Origin: Streptomyces sindenensis
Lineage (GTDB): Bacteria > Actinomycetota > Actinomycetes > Streptomycetales > Streptomycetaceae
Assembly: GCF_014649035.1 (NCBI RefSeq)
Contig: NZ_BMSG01000010.1
Coordinates: 1 to 64,000, forward strand
Direction of reading: 5' to 3'
Length of the DNA: 64,000 nt
Numbering within the stretch: the first letter of the stretch is position 1; each line of letters opens with the position of its first letter. Shown here one piece after another: positions 36,768 through 45,267 of the stretch. A program made the position numbers and the translations under genes. The notes below the pieces were generated by a model that saw only the letters and a list, made by a program, of their open reading frames with translations, ran no database searches and was not told the origin of the DNA.

Positions 36768-37040
36768 TCAGGTCAACGGGTACGACGTCCGCCCCGACGC
36801 CTCGTCGATCTCGTCGTGCGCCTTGGTCAGCAGTTTCATCGCCAGTTCGTTGAGCGCCCTGGCCCCCGCGATCTCCTCGCCCACCCGCTGCTGGTCGGCG
36901 TCGGAGGGATGGCGGCTGGCGTAGCCGTGGGCGCGTACCTCTGTTCCGTCGGAGAGGCGGACGAGCGCCGCCGCGCGTGTGCGGTGGGTGTCCTCCTCGA
37001 ATTCGAGGTCGATGTGCCATCCGACAGCGATCCTGGTCAT
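36768..37040 (-). CDS. DUF1876 domain protein
   Basis: 90 residues from the ATG at 37040, chosen because GGAGG lies 8 bases upstream. Pattern TRIAVGWHIDLEFEEDTHRTRAAALVRL (begins MT) with RAHGYASRHPSDAD and RALNELAMKLL fits DUF1876, a small actinobacterial family resembling a double-stranded-RNA-binding-like alpha/beta fold. No known function. Often found beside stress-related genes, which I cannot confirm here. Confidence 0.8.
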   Translation of the reverse strand: MTRIAVGWHIDLEFEEDTHRTRAAALVRLSDGTEVRAHGYASRHPSDADQQRVGEEIAGARALNELAMKLLTKAHDEIDEASGRTSYPLT

Positions 37041-37090
37041 GACGGTCACCTCCGGGACCGGGAAGGAACGGGACGGCTCCGGGCCGTCTC

Positions 37091-37975
37091 CTACCAGCGT
37101 GCGCCCGCCGCCGCGTCCGCGCTCGCCGGGCCCGGCAGCATCAGCCCCCAGGCGCCCGCCCGGACCGTCCAGGTCCGGGTCCGCACCGGCCCCCCGGTCT
37201 GTATGTCCGCCCGGTAGCGGAAGTCCGCGCCGGAGACCGTGACGGCCTTGGCCGCCACCGTCACGTCCTCGCCGGAACCGGTGCGGACGACGACGTCGGC
37301 CAGGCCCCCGCCGCCCTGAGAGGTCACCGAGAGGTCCCGGACCGGCGTGTCCAGATCGTTCAGCAGCACCCCGTCCGCCTCGATGCGCAGGCGGTGCGTG
37401 CCCGGGTTCGTCGAGGCGGCGACCGGGGCCGGGCGGACGAGGGACGACACCAGCGAGCGGCAGGTCTCCCAGACGGTCGTGCCGCCCGCGTGCGGGGTCC
37501 CGGAGCCGGGCGGCGGGGGCGGCGGGGCCGGGATGCGCAGGCGGCCCAGGACCACGCCGTCGCTGTCGTCGACCAGCAGGTCCAGGCGGCGCACGGCACC
37601 GTCCAGCGCGGTCCGGGCGGCGGCCACCGCGCCCCGGGGCACGCCGAGGGCGTGGGCGACCTCCAGCGCGTGGGCCGCGCCGACGGGGATCAGGGAGAGG
37701 ACGCCGGCGGCCAGCTCCCGCTCGCGGTGCAGCTGGGCGACGGCGCGCAGCAGCGCGTGGTCGTCACCGACGACGACGGGCCTGCGCGCACCCCGACGGG
37801 ACAGGGCCCGGGCGAACTCCTCGGGGGTGTCCGGAAGGCAGATCTTGGCGTGCGCACCGGCGCTCAGCACGTCCTTGGCGATACGGACGGACTCGCCGTC
37901 ACTCCGGCGGGCGACCGGGTCGATGACCACCAGGAGCTGGTCGTCGCCGTCGCCGGGGGGCTCTGCAGCCGACAC
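37091..37975 (-). CDS. Diacylglycerol-kinase-catalytic-domain-like protein
   Basis: 294 residues from the GTG at 37975, selected for the strong GGAAGGA site 5 bases upstream; an ATG at 38008 lacks one. The N-terminal half looks like the lipid-kinase (DAGK/NAD-kinase) fold: LLVVIDPVARRSDGES and PVVVGDDHALLRAVAQL, where the usual nucleotide motif GGDGT reads VGDDH. The C-terminal half has the beta-sandwich texture of YegS/DgkB proteins. With GGDGT changed, kinase activity is doubtful. Divergent from purA. Confidence 0.6.
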   Translation of the reverse strand: MSAAEPPGDGDDQLLVVIDPVARRSDGESVRIAKDVLSAGAHAKICLPDTPEEFARALSRRGARRPVVVGDDHALLRAVAQLHRERELAAGVLSLIPVGAAHALEVAHALGVPRGAVAAARTALDGAVRRLDLLVDDSDGVVLGRLRIPAPPPPPPGSGTPHAGGTTVWETCRSLVSSLVRPAPVAASTNPGTHRLRIEADGVLLNDLDTPVRDLSVTSQGGGGLADVVVRTGSGEDVTVAAKAVTVSGADFRYRADIQTGGPVRTRTWTVRAGAWGLMLPGPASADAAAGARW

Positions 37976-38009
37976 CTCGGTCCTTCCTCGGGTAGCATCT
38001 TGGTGCAAG

Positions 38010-38037
38010 AGCCCCTTGCGCTATTGCGCCAGGGGCT
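38010..38037. promoter_or_regulatory. Hairpin in purA upstream region
   Basis: 12-base arms (38010-38021 with 38026-38037, one mismatch) around a TATT loop, about 125 bases before purA and outside both flanking genes. Could be a leader structure or an operator; not a terminator by position. Confidence 0.35.
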
Positions 38038-38076
38038 TCGTCTATTCCGGGGCACCCGGTTCGACGGCTCAGGCTT

Positions 38077-38098
38077 TGCCGTACATCGTCGTACGGCA
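38077..38098. promoter_or_regulatory. Perfect inverted repeat upstream of purA
   Basis: TGCCGTAC-N6-GTACGGCA, 8-bp perfect arms, 64 bases before the purA start. Probable operator or leader hairpin controlling purA; the regulator is unknown. Confidence 0.45.
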
Positions 38099-38161
38099 GG
38101 TACGACCTTGACGTACGCCCCCTGACCTTGGACATGCCCCGCCCGGAAGGGGTGTACGCCT

Positions 38162-39445
38162 GTGCCCGCACTTGTGCTGCTCGGTGCTCAGTGGGGTGAC
38201 GAGGGCAAGGGGAAGGCCACCGATCTCCTCGGTGGATCCGTGGACTATGTCGTGCGATACCAGGGCGGTAACAACGCCGGTCACACGGTCGTCGTGGGCG
38301 ACCAGAAGTACGCACTTCATCTCCTCCCCTCCGGAATCCTGTCGCCGGGCTGTACCCCGGTCATCGGGAACGGTGTCGTGGTCGACCCGGCGGTCCTGCT
38401 CTCCGAGCTGAGCGGTCTGAACGAGCGAGGCGTCGACACGTCCAAGCTTCTGATCAGCGGCAACGCTCATTTGATCACTCCGTACAACGTCACGCTCGAC
38501 AAGGTGACCGAGCGCTTCCTCGGGAAGCGCAAGATCGGTACGACGGGCCGGGGCATCGGCCCGACGTACGCCGACAAGATCAACCGGGTGGGGATCCGCG
38601 TCCAGGACCTCTACGACGAGTCGATCCTGGAGCAGAAGGTGGAGGCGGCCCTGGAGCAGAAGAACCAGCTCCTGGCCAAGGTCTTCAACCGCCGGGCGAT
38701 CGAGGCGGGCAAGGTCGTCGAGGACATGCTCCAGTACGCGGAGCAGATCAAGCCGTTCGTCGCCGACACGACCCTGATCCTGAACGAAGCCATCGACGAC
38801 GGCAAGGTCGTGCTCTTCGAGGGCGGCCAGGGCACCCTGCTCGACGTCGACCACGGCACGTACCCCTTCGTCACCTCGTCGAACCCGACGGCGGGCGGCG
38901 CCTGCACCGGCGCCGGTGTCGGCCCGACGAAGATCAGCCGCGTCATCGGCATCCTCAAGGCCTATACGACGCGGGTCGGCGCCGGTCCGTTCCCGACCGA
39001 GCTGTTCGACGAGGACGGCGAGGCGCTGCGGCGCATCGGCGGTGAGCGCGGTGTCACCACCGGCCGTGACCGCCGCTGCGGCTGGTTCGACGCCCCGATC
39101 GCGCGGTACGCGACCCGGGTCAACGGCCTGACCGACTTCTTCCTCACCAAGCTGGACGTCCTGACCGGCTGGGAGCGGATCCCGGTCTGCGTGGCGTACG
39201 AGATCGACGGCAAGCGCGTCGAGGAGCTCCCGTACAACCAGACCGACTTCCACCACGCGAAGCCGATCTACGAGACCCTGCCGGGCTGGTCCGAGGACAT
39301 CACCAAGGCCAAGACCTTCTCCGACCTGCCGAAGAACGCGCAGGGTTACGTGAAGGCGCTGGAGGAGATGTCGGGCGCCCCGATCTCCGCGATCGGCGTC
39401 GGCCCCGGCCGGACCGAGACGATCGAGATCAACTCGTTCCTGTAG
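38162..39445 (+). CDS. purA: Adenylosuccinate synthetase
   Basis: Joins aspartate to IMP with GTP, first step from IMP to AMP. 427 residues. Blocks: [17 protein letters not shown] (catalytic Asp and GTP loop), GGNNAGHTV (catalytic His), [55 protein letters not shown] and a C-terminal [14 protein letters not shown] start with GGAAGGGG upstream. Terminated by a long hairpin. Confidence 0.97.
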   Translation: MPALVLLGAQWGDEGKGKATDLLGGSVDYVVRYQGGNNAGHTVVVGDQKYALHLLPSGILSPGCTPVIGNGVVVDPAVLLSELSGLNERGVDTSKLLISGNAHLITPYNVTLDKVTERFLGKRKIGTTGRGIGPTYADKINRVGIRVQDLYDESILEQKVEAALEQKNQLLAKVFNRRAIEAGKVVEDMLQYAEQIKPFVADTTLILNEAIDDGKVVLFEGGQGTLLDVDHGTYPFVTSSNPTAGGACTGAGVGPTKISRVIGILKAYTTRVGAGPFPTELFDEDGEALRRIGGERGVTTGRDRRCGWFDAPIARYATRVNGLTDFFLTKLDVLTGWERIPVCVAYEIDGKRVEELPYNQTDFHHAKPIYETLPGWSEDITKAKTFSDLPKNAQGYVKALEEMSGAPISAIGVGPGRTETIEINSFL

Positions 39446-39464
39446 GGCACCTTGGCAGCACCGT

Positions 39465-39504
39465 GGCGGTGGCCCCCGGCCTCAAAAGGCCGGGGGCCAC
39501 CGCC
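39465..39504 (+). terminator. Terminator of purA
   Basis: Perfect 18-bp stem (39465-39482 with 39487-39504) and a 4-base loop, 20 bases past the purA stop. Confidence 0.85.
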
Positions 39505-39540
39505 GTTGTCGTGTCCGGCGCGCCGGGCGGTACAGCCACG

Positions 39541-39568
39541 CTTGACACTTAAGTGCATGATCGTGCAA
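39541..39568. promoter_or_regulatory. Promoter with TTGCATG-type operator (site 1)
   Basis: CTTGACACT (39541-39549, -35-like) followed by GTGCATGATCGTGCAA at 39553-39568; the reverse complement is TTGCACGATCATGCAC. The same layout recurs at 41422-41448. The operator would cover the spacer, so repression is expected. Confidence 0.5.
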
Positions 39569-39649
39569 CCTTCCTGAGATCCCTTCCATCGCTCGTCAAT
39601 CCGTCGAGAGATGTTGTTGCTTGCGCGATCAATTAGGTGGAGTCTGCGC

Positions 39650-40306
39650 ATGGCTGATCCCGTGAAGATCAAGATCTGGTCCGACTACGTCTGCCCCTTC
39701 TGCATGCTGGCCGAGGGGCCCATCGAAGAGGCGATCAAGGACGTCGGCGTCGAGGTGGACGTCGAGTGGATGCCCTTCGAGTTGCGTGCCCACCCCCAGC
39801 CCACCCTGCGGCCGGAGGACGAGTACCTGCCCGCCATCTGGGAGCGGGCCGTCTATCCCATGGCCCGCCGGCTGGGGGTCGACATCACCCTCCCCACCGT
39901 CTCGCCGCAGCCCTACACCGCCCTCGCCTTCGAGGGGTACCAGTACGCGGCCGAGCACGGCCTGGGCGATGCCTACAACCAGCGGATGTTCCGTGCCTTC
40001 TTCCAGGAGGACCAGGACCTGGGGGAGGTCGACGTCCTCGCCGCGCTGGCCGTCGGCATCGGCCTGGACGAGGCCGGGTTCCGGGCCGCGCTGGCGGACG
40101 GCACCTACCGTGCCCGGCACCAGGAGGCGCTGCGGGAGGCCGCCGCCCACCAGGTGCGGTCCGTCCCCACGCTGCTCGTCGGGGACATCCGGATCGAGGG
40201 CGTCCCGCGCCCCGCCCAGCTGCGCAAGGCGATCCTGGACGCGCGGGCCCGGCAGACGGAGGAAGCCGGTTACGGCGCGGCCTGCGGCATCGACGGGACG
40301 TGCTGA
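39650..40306 (+). CDS. DsbA family (FrnE-like) thioredoxin-fold oxidoreductase
   Basis: 218 residues, cytoplasmic because no signal peptide is seen. Thioredoxin fold with the CPFC redox pair near residues 16-19 (WSDYVCPFCMLAEGP), an inserted helical domain, and the cis-Pro region VRSVPTLLVGD. FrnE-type proteins are 2-hydroxychromene isomerase/disulfide relatives, often in stress or antibiotic loci. Start at ATG 39650 with GGTGGAG upstream. One base separates its stop from the flavin oxidoreductase start, so the two form an operon. Confidence 0.85.
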   Translation: MADPVKIKIWSDYVCPFCMLAEGPIEEAIKDVGVEVDVEWMPFELRAHPQPTLRPEDEYLPAIWERAVYPMARRLGVDITLPTVSPQPYTALAFEGYQYAAEHGLGDAYNQRMFRAFFQEDQDLGEVDVLAALAVGIGLDEAGFRAALADGTYRARHQEALREAAAHQVRSVPTLLVGDIRIEGVPRPAQLRKAILDARARQTEEAGYGAACGIDGTC

Positions 40307-40307
40307 G

Positions 40308-41426
40308 GTGAGCGACGCCCGCACCAGCGCGTCGCGCGCGCCCCACCCCGCCCTCACCGCCTGCCGGTTCGCGGGTCTGGAGCTGCGCAACAGATTCGCC
40401 GTCGCCCCCATGACCCGCGTCTCGGCCACCGAGGACGGCCGGGCCACCGAGCAGATGGCCGCCTACTACGGGGCCTTCGCCGAGGGCGGCTTCGGGCTCC
40501 TGATCACCGAGGGGACCTACACCGACACCGCCTTCGGCCAGGGCTACCTGCACCAGCCCGGCATCACGGACGAGGTGCAGGCCGCCGCCTGGCGGGGCGT
40601 CGTCGACCGCGCGCACGCCGCCGGCGCGCGCATCGTCCTCCAGCTGATGCACGCCGGGGCCCTGGCCCAGGGGAACCGGTTCCGGGACCGGACCGCCGGC
40701 CCGTCCGCGGTCCGTCCGATGGGTGAGCAGCTGGCCAAGTACCGGGGCGGCGGCCCGTGGCCCGTACCGCTGGAGATGACCTCCGATCAGATCGCCGAGG
40801 CCGTCGAGGGCTTCGCCGCCGCCGCGGTCCGCGCCCGTGACGCCGGCTTCGACGGTGTGGAGATCCACGCCGCCAACGGCTATCTGCTCGACCAGTTCCT
40901 CACCCCGTACACCAATCTGCGCACCGACGCGTACGGCGGGGGGATCGAGGGGCGCTCACGGCTCCTGCGGGAGGTGACGGCCGCGGTCAGAGGCGCGGCC
41001 GGGCCCGGCTTCACGGTCGGCGTCCGGCTCTCCCAGGGGAAGATCAACAACTTCGGCTGGCGGTGGCAGGGGGGCGATGCCGAGGCGGCCGCCCTCTTCG
41101 GGGCGGCGGTCGGGTCCGGGGCCGACTATCTGCACCTCGCGGGCAGCGGACGGGACTGGCTGCCGGACGGGCCCACGCTTCCCGGGCTCGCCCGGAAGGT
41201 CACCGGAGTGCCCGTGATCGCCAACGGCGGGCTCCACGAGGAAGCGGTGGCACGGCGCGTCCTGGACGAGGGGCACGCGGACGTCCTGGCGGTCGGTACG
41301 GGTGCGCTGGCCAACCCCGATCTGCCGCACAGAGTGGCCGCGGGGGCCCTGCCGGCGGCGTTCGACCCGCGGGTGCTGGAGCCTCTGGCGACGCTGGACA
41401 ACGCCCTTGCGTACGCGTCCGCTTGA
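40308..41426 (+). CDS. NADH:flavin oxidoreductase (old yellow enzyme family)
   Basis: 372 residues, FMN TIM barrel. Visible: NRFAVAPMTRVSATEDG, LLITEGTYT, LQLMHAGALAQ, the catalytic region GFDGVEIHAANGYLLDQFLTPYTNLRTDAYGG (family signature from residue ~180), and GVPVIANGG with phosphate-binding residues near the end. It probably reduces an alpha,beta-unsaturated carbonyl or a quinone using NAD(P)H. GTG start one base after the DsbA-like gene. Its 3' end overlaps the -35 region of the next promoter. Confidence 0.88.
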   Translation: MSDARTSASRAPHPALTACRFAGLELRNRFAVAPMTRVSATEDGRATEQMAAYYGAFAEGGFGLLITEGTYTDTAFGQGYLHQPGITDEVQAAAWRGVVDRAHAAGARIVLQLMHAGALAQGNRFRDRTAGPSAVRPMGEQLAKYRGGGPWPVPLEMTSDQIAEAVEGFAAAAVRARDAGFDGVEIHAANGYLLDQFLTPYTNLRTDAYGGGIEGRSRLLREVTAAVRGAAGPGFTVGVRLSQGKINNFGWRWQGGDAEAAALFGAAVGSGADYLHLAGSGRDWLPDGPTLPGLARKVTGVPVIANGGLHEEAVARRVLDEGHADVLAVGTGALANPDLPHRVAAGALPAAFDPRVLEPLATLDNALAYASA

Positions 41427-41448
41427 CACTCGTTATATGCACATGCAA
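41422..41448. promoter_or_regulatory. Promoter with TTGCATG-type operator (site 2)
   Basis: CTTGACACT at 41422-41430 followed by the operator whose minus-strand form is TTGCATGTGCATATAA (41433-41448). Nearly the same design as 39541-39568. Upstream of the deaminase-SMR operon. Confidence 0.55.
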
Positions 41449-41499
41449 GATTAAGGCGTCGGATCACGCCGTCGGCGGAGATCCATGGAAACTATTTGC

Positions 41500-41515
41500 T
41501 TGCATGTGCAGGCAA
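41500..41515. promoter_or_regulatory. TTGCATG-type operator (site 3)
   Basis: TTGCATGTGCAGGCAA preceded by CTATTTGC, 36 bases before the deaminase start. It matches 13 of 16 bases of the site at 52750-52765. Confidence 0.55.
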
Positions 41516-41551
41516 AGCCGGATGCAGGGCAACTCGGGAGACGAACTGCTC

Positions 41552-42031
41552 ATGGGTACACACGACAGCGAACTGATGGGCTTCGCCCACGAAGCGATCC
41601 GGCTCAGCCGCGAGCACGTCGCCCAGGGCGGCATTCCCTTCTCCGGTGTCGTCGTGGGCGCCGGACGCATCCTGGGTACCGGCTTCAACCGGGTCCGCGA
41701 GGACAACGACCCGACCGCGCACGCCGAGGTCGTCGCCCTCCGGCAGGCCACCGCACGGCACGGCATGCGCGCCGTGGCGGGAGCCACCCTGATCGCCTCC
41801 GGCGAGCCCTGCGCCCTGTGCTACGTGGCGGCGCGGTTCGCCGGCATCGGCCACATCGTGCACACCGCCGACCGCCGGACCGCCGCCCGGTACGGCTTCG
41901 ACTACACCGGCTCGTACTCCCTGTTCGCCGAGGACCCCGAGCACTGGCCCATCAAGGTCACGGCGCTCCAGCTCCCCGAAGCGGAAGCGCCGTTCCAGGA
42001 CTTCCTCACCATGAGCCGGCCCCGGCACTGA
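41552..42031 (+). CDS. Nucleoside/guanine deaminase-like zinc enzyme
   Basis: 159 residues of the cytidine-deaminase-like fold. The zinc motif is complete: HAE in TAHAEVVALR (His ligand and catalytic Glu) and PCALC in SGEPCALCYVAA. The length and FDYTGSYSLFAEDPEHWPIKV tail resemble guanine deaminases or nucleoside deaminases rather than tRNA-specific TadA. It heads an operon with two SMR exporters and is preceded by two TTGCATG-type operators. The substrate may be a small amidine or purine whose product or precursor is exported; that is inference. Confidence 0.75.
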   Translation: MGTHDSELMGFAHEAIRLSREHVAQGGIPFSGVVVGAGRILGTGFNRVREDNDPTAHAEVVALRQATARHGMRAVAGATLIASGEPCALCYVAARFAGIGHIVHTADRRTAARYGFDYTGSYSLFAEDPEHWPIKVTALQLPEAEAPFQDFLTMSRPRH

Positions 42032-42125
42032 CCCCGGGCCCGGTTCTGCGACACCGCCGCACGCCGTCCCCCGTACCGCCCTCCCCACACCCCATCTCCT
42101 CACCCACCGCCCGGAAGGACCTCCC

Positions 42126-42446
42126 ATGCACTGGCTCTACCTCGCCATCGCCGTCGCCTTCGAGATCGCTGTCGCCATCGCCGCCGGAAAGGCGGAGGGC
42201 TTCAAGAACCGCAAGTGGACCGCCATCACGCTGATCAGCGGTGCCCTGGCGACCTTCTTCCTCAGCAAGTCGCTGCTGACCTTCGACGTCGGCGTCGGCT
42301 ACGCCCTGTGGACCTCCGTGGCGGGGGTCGGCATCACCATCCTCGGCGCGCTCTTCTTCGGCCAGCGCCTGAACGTGAACAAGGCGATCGGCATCGTCCT
42401 CGTCATCGGTGGCGTCGTCGGCCTCCAGCTGAGCGGTTCCGCCTGA
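42126..42446 (+). CDS. SMR family transporter, subunit A
   Basis: 106 residues with four membrane helices. The essential membrane Glu is E13 in LAIAVAFEIAVAIAAGKAEGF; the signature LNVNKAIGIVLVIGGVVGL closes helix 4. Small multidrug resistance proteins export organic cations or guanidinium-like compounds by proton exchange as dimers. With the next gene it forms a typical paired SMR, probably a heterodimer. Confidence 0.88.
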   Translation: MHWLYLAIAVAFEIAVAIAAGKAEGFKNRKWTAITLISGALATFFLSKSLLTFDVGVGYALWTSVAGVGITILGALFFGQRLNVNKAIGIVLVIGGVVGLQLSGSA

Positions 42447-42527
42447 GCCCGGGCGCACCACCCCCGACCGCGCACGCGGTGCCTCCCGCCCACCACCTGA
42501 CGCCACCCCAGAGAGGATCCACCTCCC

Positions 42528-42944
42528 ATGTCCAACGAAGTCAAGACCTCCACCAACGCCTGGCTCTCGCTCCTTCTCGCCGGAGTCTTCGAGATCGGCT
42601 ACGCGCTCGCCGTCGGCGGCAGCGAAGGATTCACCGTCCTGACCTGGTCCCTGGTCGCCGTGGTCTTCTTCCTGCTGACGCTCTACGCCCTGAGCCTGGC
42701 CCTCCGCACGATCGAGGTCAGCATCGGTTATGCCGTCTGGGCGGGGATCGGTGCGGTCGGCGCCGCCGTCCTGGGCCCCGTCTTCTTCGACGAGACCCTG
42801 ACCGTGGCCAAGGGCATCTGGCTGTCGGTCATCATCGTCGGTGTCATCTGGCTGAAGCTCGCCGACCGGACGAAGCCCGAGGCGGTCGCCCCGGCCCCGG
42901 CGGCCCAGCAGGTCGCGGACCGGCCCGGCGCGCTCCAGGTCTGA
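42528..42944 (+). CDS. SMR family transporter, subunit B
   Basis: 138 residues with four membrane helices. The conserved Glu is E22 in LLLAGVFEIGYALAVGGSEGF; helix 3 reads SIGYAVWAGIGAVGAAVLG. It is longer than its partner at both ends, with a soluble Ala/Pro tail. Both partners keep Glu, so each could bind protons. It follows subunit A by 81 bases and ends the operon. Confidence 0.88.
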   Translation: MSNEVKTSTNAWLSLLLAGVFEIGYALAVGGSEGFTVLTWSLVAVVFFLLTLYALSLALRTIEVSIGYAVWAGIGAVGAAVLGPVFFDETLTVAKGIWLSVIIVGVIWLKLADRTKPEAVAPAPAAQQVADRPGALQV

Positions 42945-42956
42945 CGCCCCGCGAAC

Positions 42957-43012
42957 GTACGCCCCCGGCGGCCGCCTCCCCTTCCTGAGGGGCGGCGGCC
43001 GCCGGGGCGTAC
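42957..43012. terminator. Bidirectional terminator hairpin
   Basis: Long imperfect stem (42957-42981 with 42989-43012, beginning GTAC and ending GTAC) between the convergent SMR and SDR genes. Confidence 0.75.
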
Positions 43013-43079
43013 CGTCGTCGTGCCGCGCGCCGCTGTCCTCACGTGACGGTCCGGGCCCTCGTGCGCGTGGGCGCCAACG

Positions 43080-43850
43080 TCATTTCGCGGTCCGCCCCCC
43101 GTCCACCGCGAGGGCGGTCCCGGTGGTGAAGGAGGCGGCGTCCGAGCAGAGCCAGGCGGCGGCGCGGGCGATCTCGACCGGATCGGCGAGCCGCCGCTGA
43201 ATGCCCCGGGAGCCGAAACCCGCGCCCACGGCGGCGCCGGCGGGGCGGAGGGCGTCCATCATCTCCGTGTCGGTGCCGCCCACCACGAGGGCGTTGACCC
43301 GGATGCCGTGCTCGCCGTACTCGGCGGCCGCCGCCCTGGTGAGGCCGATGACCGCGTGCTTCGCGGCCACATAGGGCGCCGACGCGGAGGTGGCCCGTAC
43401 GCCCGCGACGCTGGAGGTGTTGACGACCGCGCCGCCGCCCGCTTCCAGCATGGCGGGGATCTGGGCACGCAGGCAGTTCCACACACCGCGCAGGTTGACG
43501 TCCAGGATGCTGTCGAAGACTTCGTCGGGAAGTTCGTGCAGGACCGTTCCGGCGCTGGCGTGACCGGCGTTGTTGAACGCGCAGTCGAGGCTGCCGAACC
43601 GGTCAACCGCCGTGGCGACGGCCCGTTCCATGTCCGCGGGGCGGGTGACGTCGCCCGGCACGGCCACGGCCCGTCCGCCGTCCTTGCGGATACGCTCGGC
43701 GAGCTCCTCCACCCGGGCGGCCCGGCGGGCGACGAGCACGACGGCGGCGCCCTCGTCGGCGAAGTACCGGCCCGCCGCGGCGCCGATTCCGCTGGAGGCG
43801 CCGGTGATCAGCGCGACCTTGCCGGCCAGCAGCGGGCTGCCCGGCGTCAC
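43080..43850 (-). CDS. SDR family oxidoreductase of the butyrolactone locus
   Basis: 256 residues, classical short-chain dehydrogenase: TGASSGIG (cofactor loop), NNAG, catalytic Ser in NTSSVAG, YxxxK in PYVAAKHAV, and a C-terminal GTALAVDGG. Its GTG start overlaps the HAD-like gene by 4 bases, so it is the last gene of the receptor-HAD-SDR unit. In butyrolactone loci such reductases (BarS1/ScbB type) reduce the 6-keto group or the butenolide intermediate; assigning that here is inference. Confidence 0.85.
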   Translation of the reverse strand: MTPGSPLLAGKVALITGASSGIGAAAGRYFADEGAAVVLVARRAARVEELAERIRKDGGRAVAVPGDVTRPADMERAVATAVDRFGSLDCAFNNAGHASAGTVLHELPDEVFDSILDVNLRGVWNCLRAQIPAMLEAGGGAVVNTSSVAGVRATSASAPYVAAKHAVIGLTRAAAAEYGEHGIRVNALVVGGTDTEMMDALRPAGAAVGAGFGSRGIQRRLADPVEIARAAAWLCSDAASFTTGTALAVDGGRTAK

Positions 43851-44566
43851 GCGTGTCTCTCCCGGCCGGCCGCCGCGAGGGCGGGGCTCCAGAACGTGTC
43901 CGTGCTCATCTCTTGGTCGATCCGGCCCAGCAGGCGCTCGTCGAGCGTGTCCAGACGGTCGATCATGTGGCGGACGCCGGCCTCCCGCATGAGTTCACGC
44001 TGGTGGCTGTGGGGGAAGGCGGAGGGGCGCCCCACGAAGGCCGCGCCCAGGTGCCGGGCCGCCTCCGCGACCCGGGCGACGTCGTCGACGAAGAGGGCCT
44101 GGGCGGGGCGGAGTCCGAAGACGTCCTCGGCTATCTCGCTGAGGCCGGGGCGGATGTCGTTGGTGCTGACGTAACCGGGGCCGTCGAAGAGACGGGCGTA
44201 GCGGCCCAGATGGTGGTCGAAGTGCTCCTTGCCCAGGCCCCCGTAGCAGACCGTGCGCAGGCCCGCCCTCCGCAGCCGGTGGAGCAGGTCACGCGTCCCC
44301 GGCGTGATGGTGACCGGGTGGCGGTCGAGGTGGGCGGCGCGCTCCTCGAAGTAGGCGGCGAGCGCCGCCTCGCCCGTCATGGTGCCGCCCACGGAGGCCG
44401 CGAGCCGCTGCCCGGCGATGTGCTGCGGCTGGGAGAAGATCGAGCGTTCGAGCTCGGCGGAGTACGTCCCGCCCCGGCTCACGACGAACTGGTGGATGAC
44501 CGGGCTGAAGGTGTCGTTGAGCAGGACACCGTCGATGTTCAGGGCGGCCAGGCGTAAGGAAAGCAT
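43847..44566 (-). CDS. HAD-superfamily-like protein with Asn at the nucleophile position
   Basis: 239 residues. HAD fold signs: motif I LNIDGVLLND, motif II region VCYGG, an R/K segment near HFDHHLG, and motif IV LFVDDVARVAEAARHLGAAFVG. The first Asp of the DxD motif, the phospho-nucleophile, is Asn (N10-I-D12). That argues against normal phosphatase chemistry unless the family deamidates it or works otherwise. Such genes accompany AfsA genes, where a phosphatase step is expected. Coupled to the SDR gene by a 4-base overlap. Confidence 0.75.
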   Translation of the reverse strand: MLSLRLAALNIDGVLLNDTFSPVIHQFVVSRGGTYSAELERSIFSQPQHIAGQRLAASVGGTMTGEAALAAYFEERAAHLDRHPVTITPGTRDLLHRLRRAGLRTVCYGGLGKEHFDHHLGRYARLFDGPGYVSTNDIRPGLSEIAEDVFGLRPAQALFVDDVARVAEAARHLGAAFVGRPSAFPHSHQRELMREAGVRHMIDRLDTLDERLLGRIDQEMSTDTFWSPALAAAGRERHA

Positions 44567-44634
44567 GGGGCTCCTCGAAGTTCGTCCGGGGCGGCGGAAC
44601 GGTCGGCGGGCTGGGCGGACGGCGGGCAGGGCGG

Positions 44635-45267
44635 TCAGGGCATCATCGCGGCGCCCCGGGCGGGCGTCGCGTCGGCGCGGGTGATCACGGACGGGACGGC
44701 GATACCCGGAAGGATCAGGTTCCACATCTGCTGGGTGCGCTCGGGCAGGTCCTGGCGGCTGCTGACGACGTTGGAGTACATCTGCATCCCGGTACAGGCC
44801 GCGACGACGAACTCCGCGACCACGACCGGGTCGACACCCGGCTGCAGCTCGCCGTCGTTCTGGGCGTCCTGGAGGCACCCGGTCATGATCGCGCGGAACT
44901 TCTCGTAGGGGTCGGCGTTGGCCGGACCGACCGCGGAGGTCTGCTCGTTGGTCAGCCGTACGCCGGCCCGCAGCAGCGGATCGCGCTGGAGCTGCCACGA
45001 CCATACGAGGGTGATGTCGATGAGCCGCTGGAGGCCCCCGGCGGCCACCAGCGGAACCAGGGTCTCCGGCTGGCTGTTCATCACCGCCCTGGCCAGGTCC
45101 TCCTTGGAGCCGAAGTGGAAGTAGAGCGCTCCGGCCGTCACACCGGCGCGCTTGAGGATGCGGGTGATGCTTGCACCCGCGTAGCCGAACTCGTCGAAGA
45201 CCTCTGCTGCCGCGAGGAGGAGAGCGCGGCGGGTCTGTTCCGCTCGCTCCTGTTTCGGTTGTGCCAT
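44635..45267 (-). CDS. Gamma-butyrolactone receptor-type repressor (ArpA/ScbR, TetR family)
   Basis: 210 residues. The DNA-binding N-terminus (RAEQTRRALLLAAAEVFDEF, GYAGASITRILKRAGVTAGALYFHFGSKEDLA) matches the ArpA/ScbR/FarA autoregulator receptors rather than generic TetR. The ligand domain includes the Trp of MWNLILPG; these receptors use a conserved Trp to hold the butyrolactone. It is divergent from the afsA homologue across an AT-rich 190-base region where its own operator should lie, and it probably represses both genes until the hormone accumulates. Confidence 0.88.
   Translation of the reverse strand: MAQPKQERAEQTRRALLLAAAEVFDEFGYAGASITRILKRAGVTAGALYFHFGSKEDLARAVMNSQPETLVPLVAAGGLQRLIDITLVWSWQLQRDPLLRAGVRLTNEQTSAVGPANADPYEKFRAIMTGCLQDAQNDGELQPGVDPVVVAEFVVAACTGMQMYSNVVSSRQDLPERTQQMWNLILPGIAVPSVITRADATPARGAAMMP

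Noticed and set aside
41427..41551. Guanidine riboswitch before the deaminase-SMR operon
   Set aside because: I saw no matching conserved core or stem arrangement; the leader is explained by two TTGCATG-type operators.
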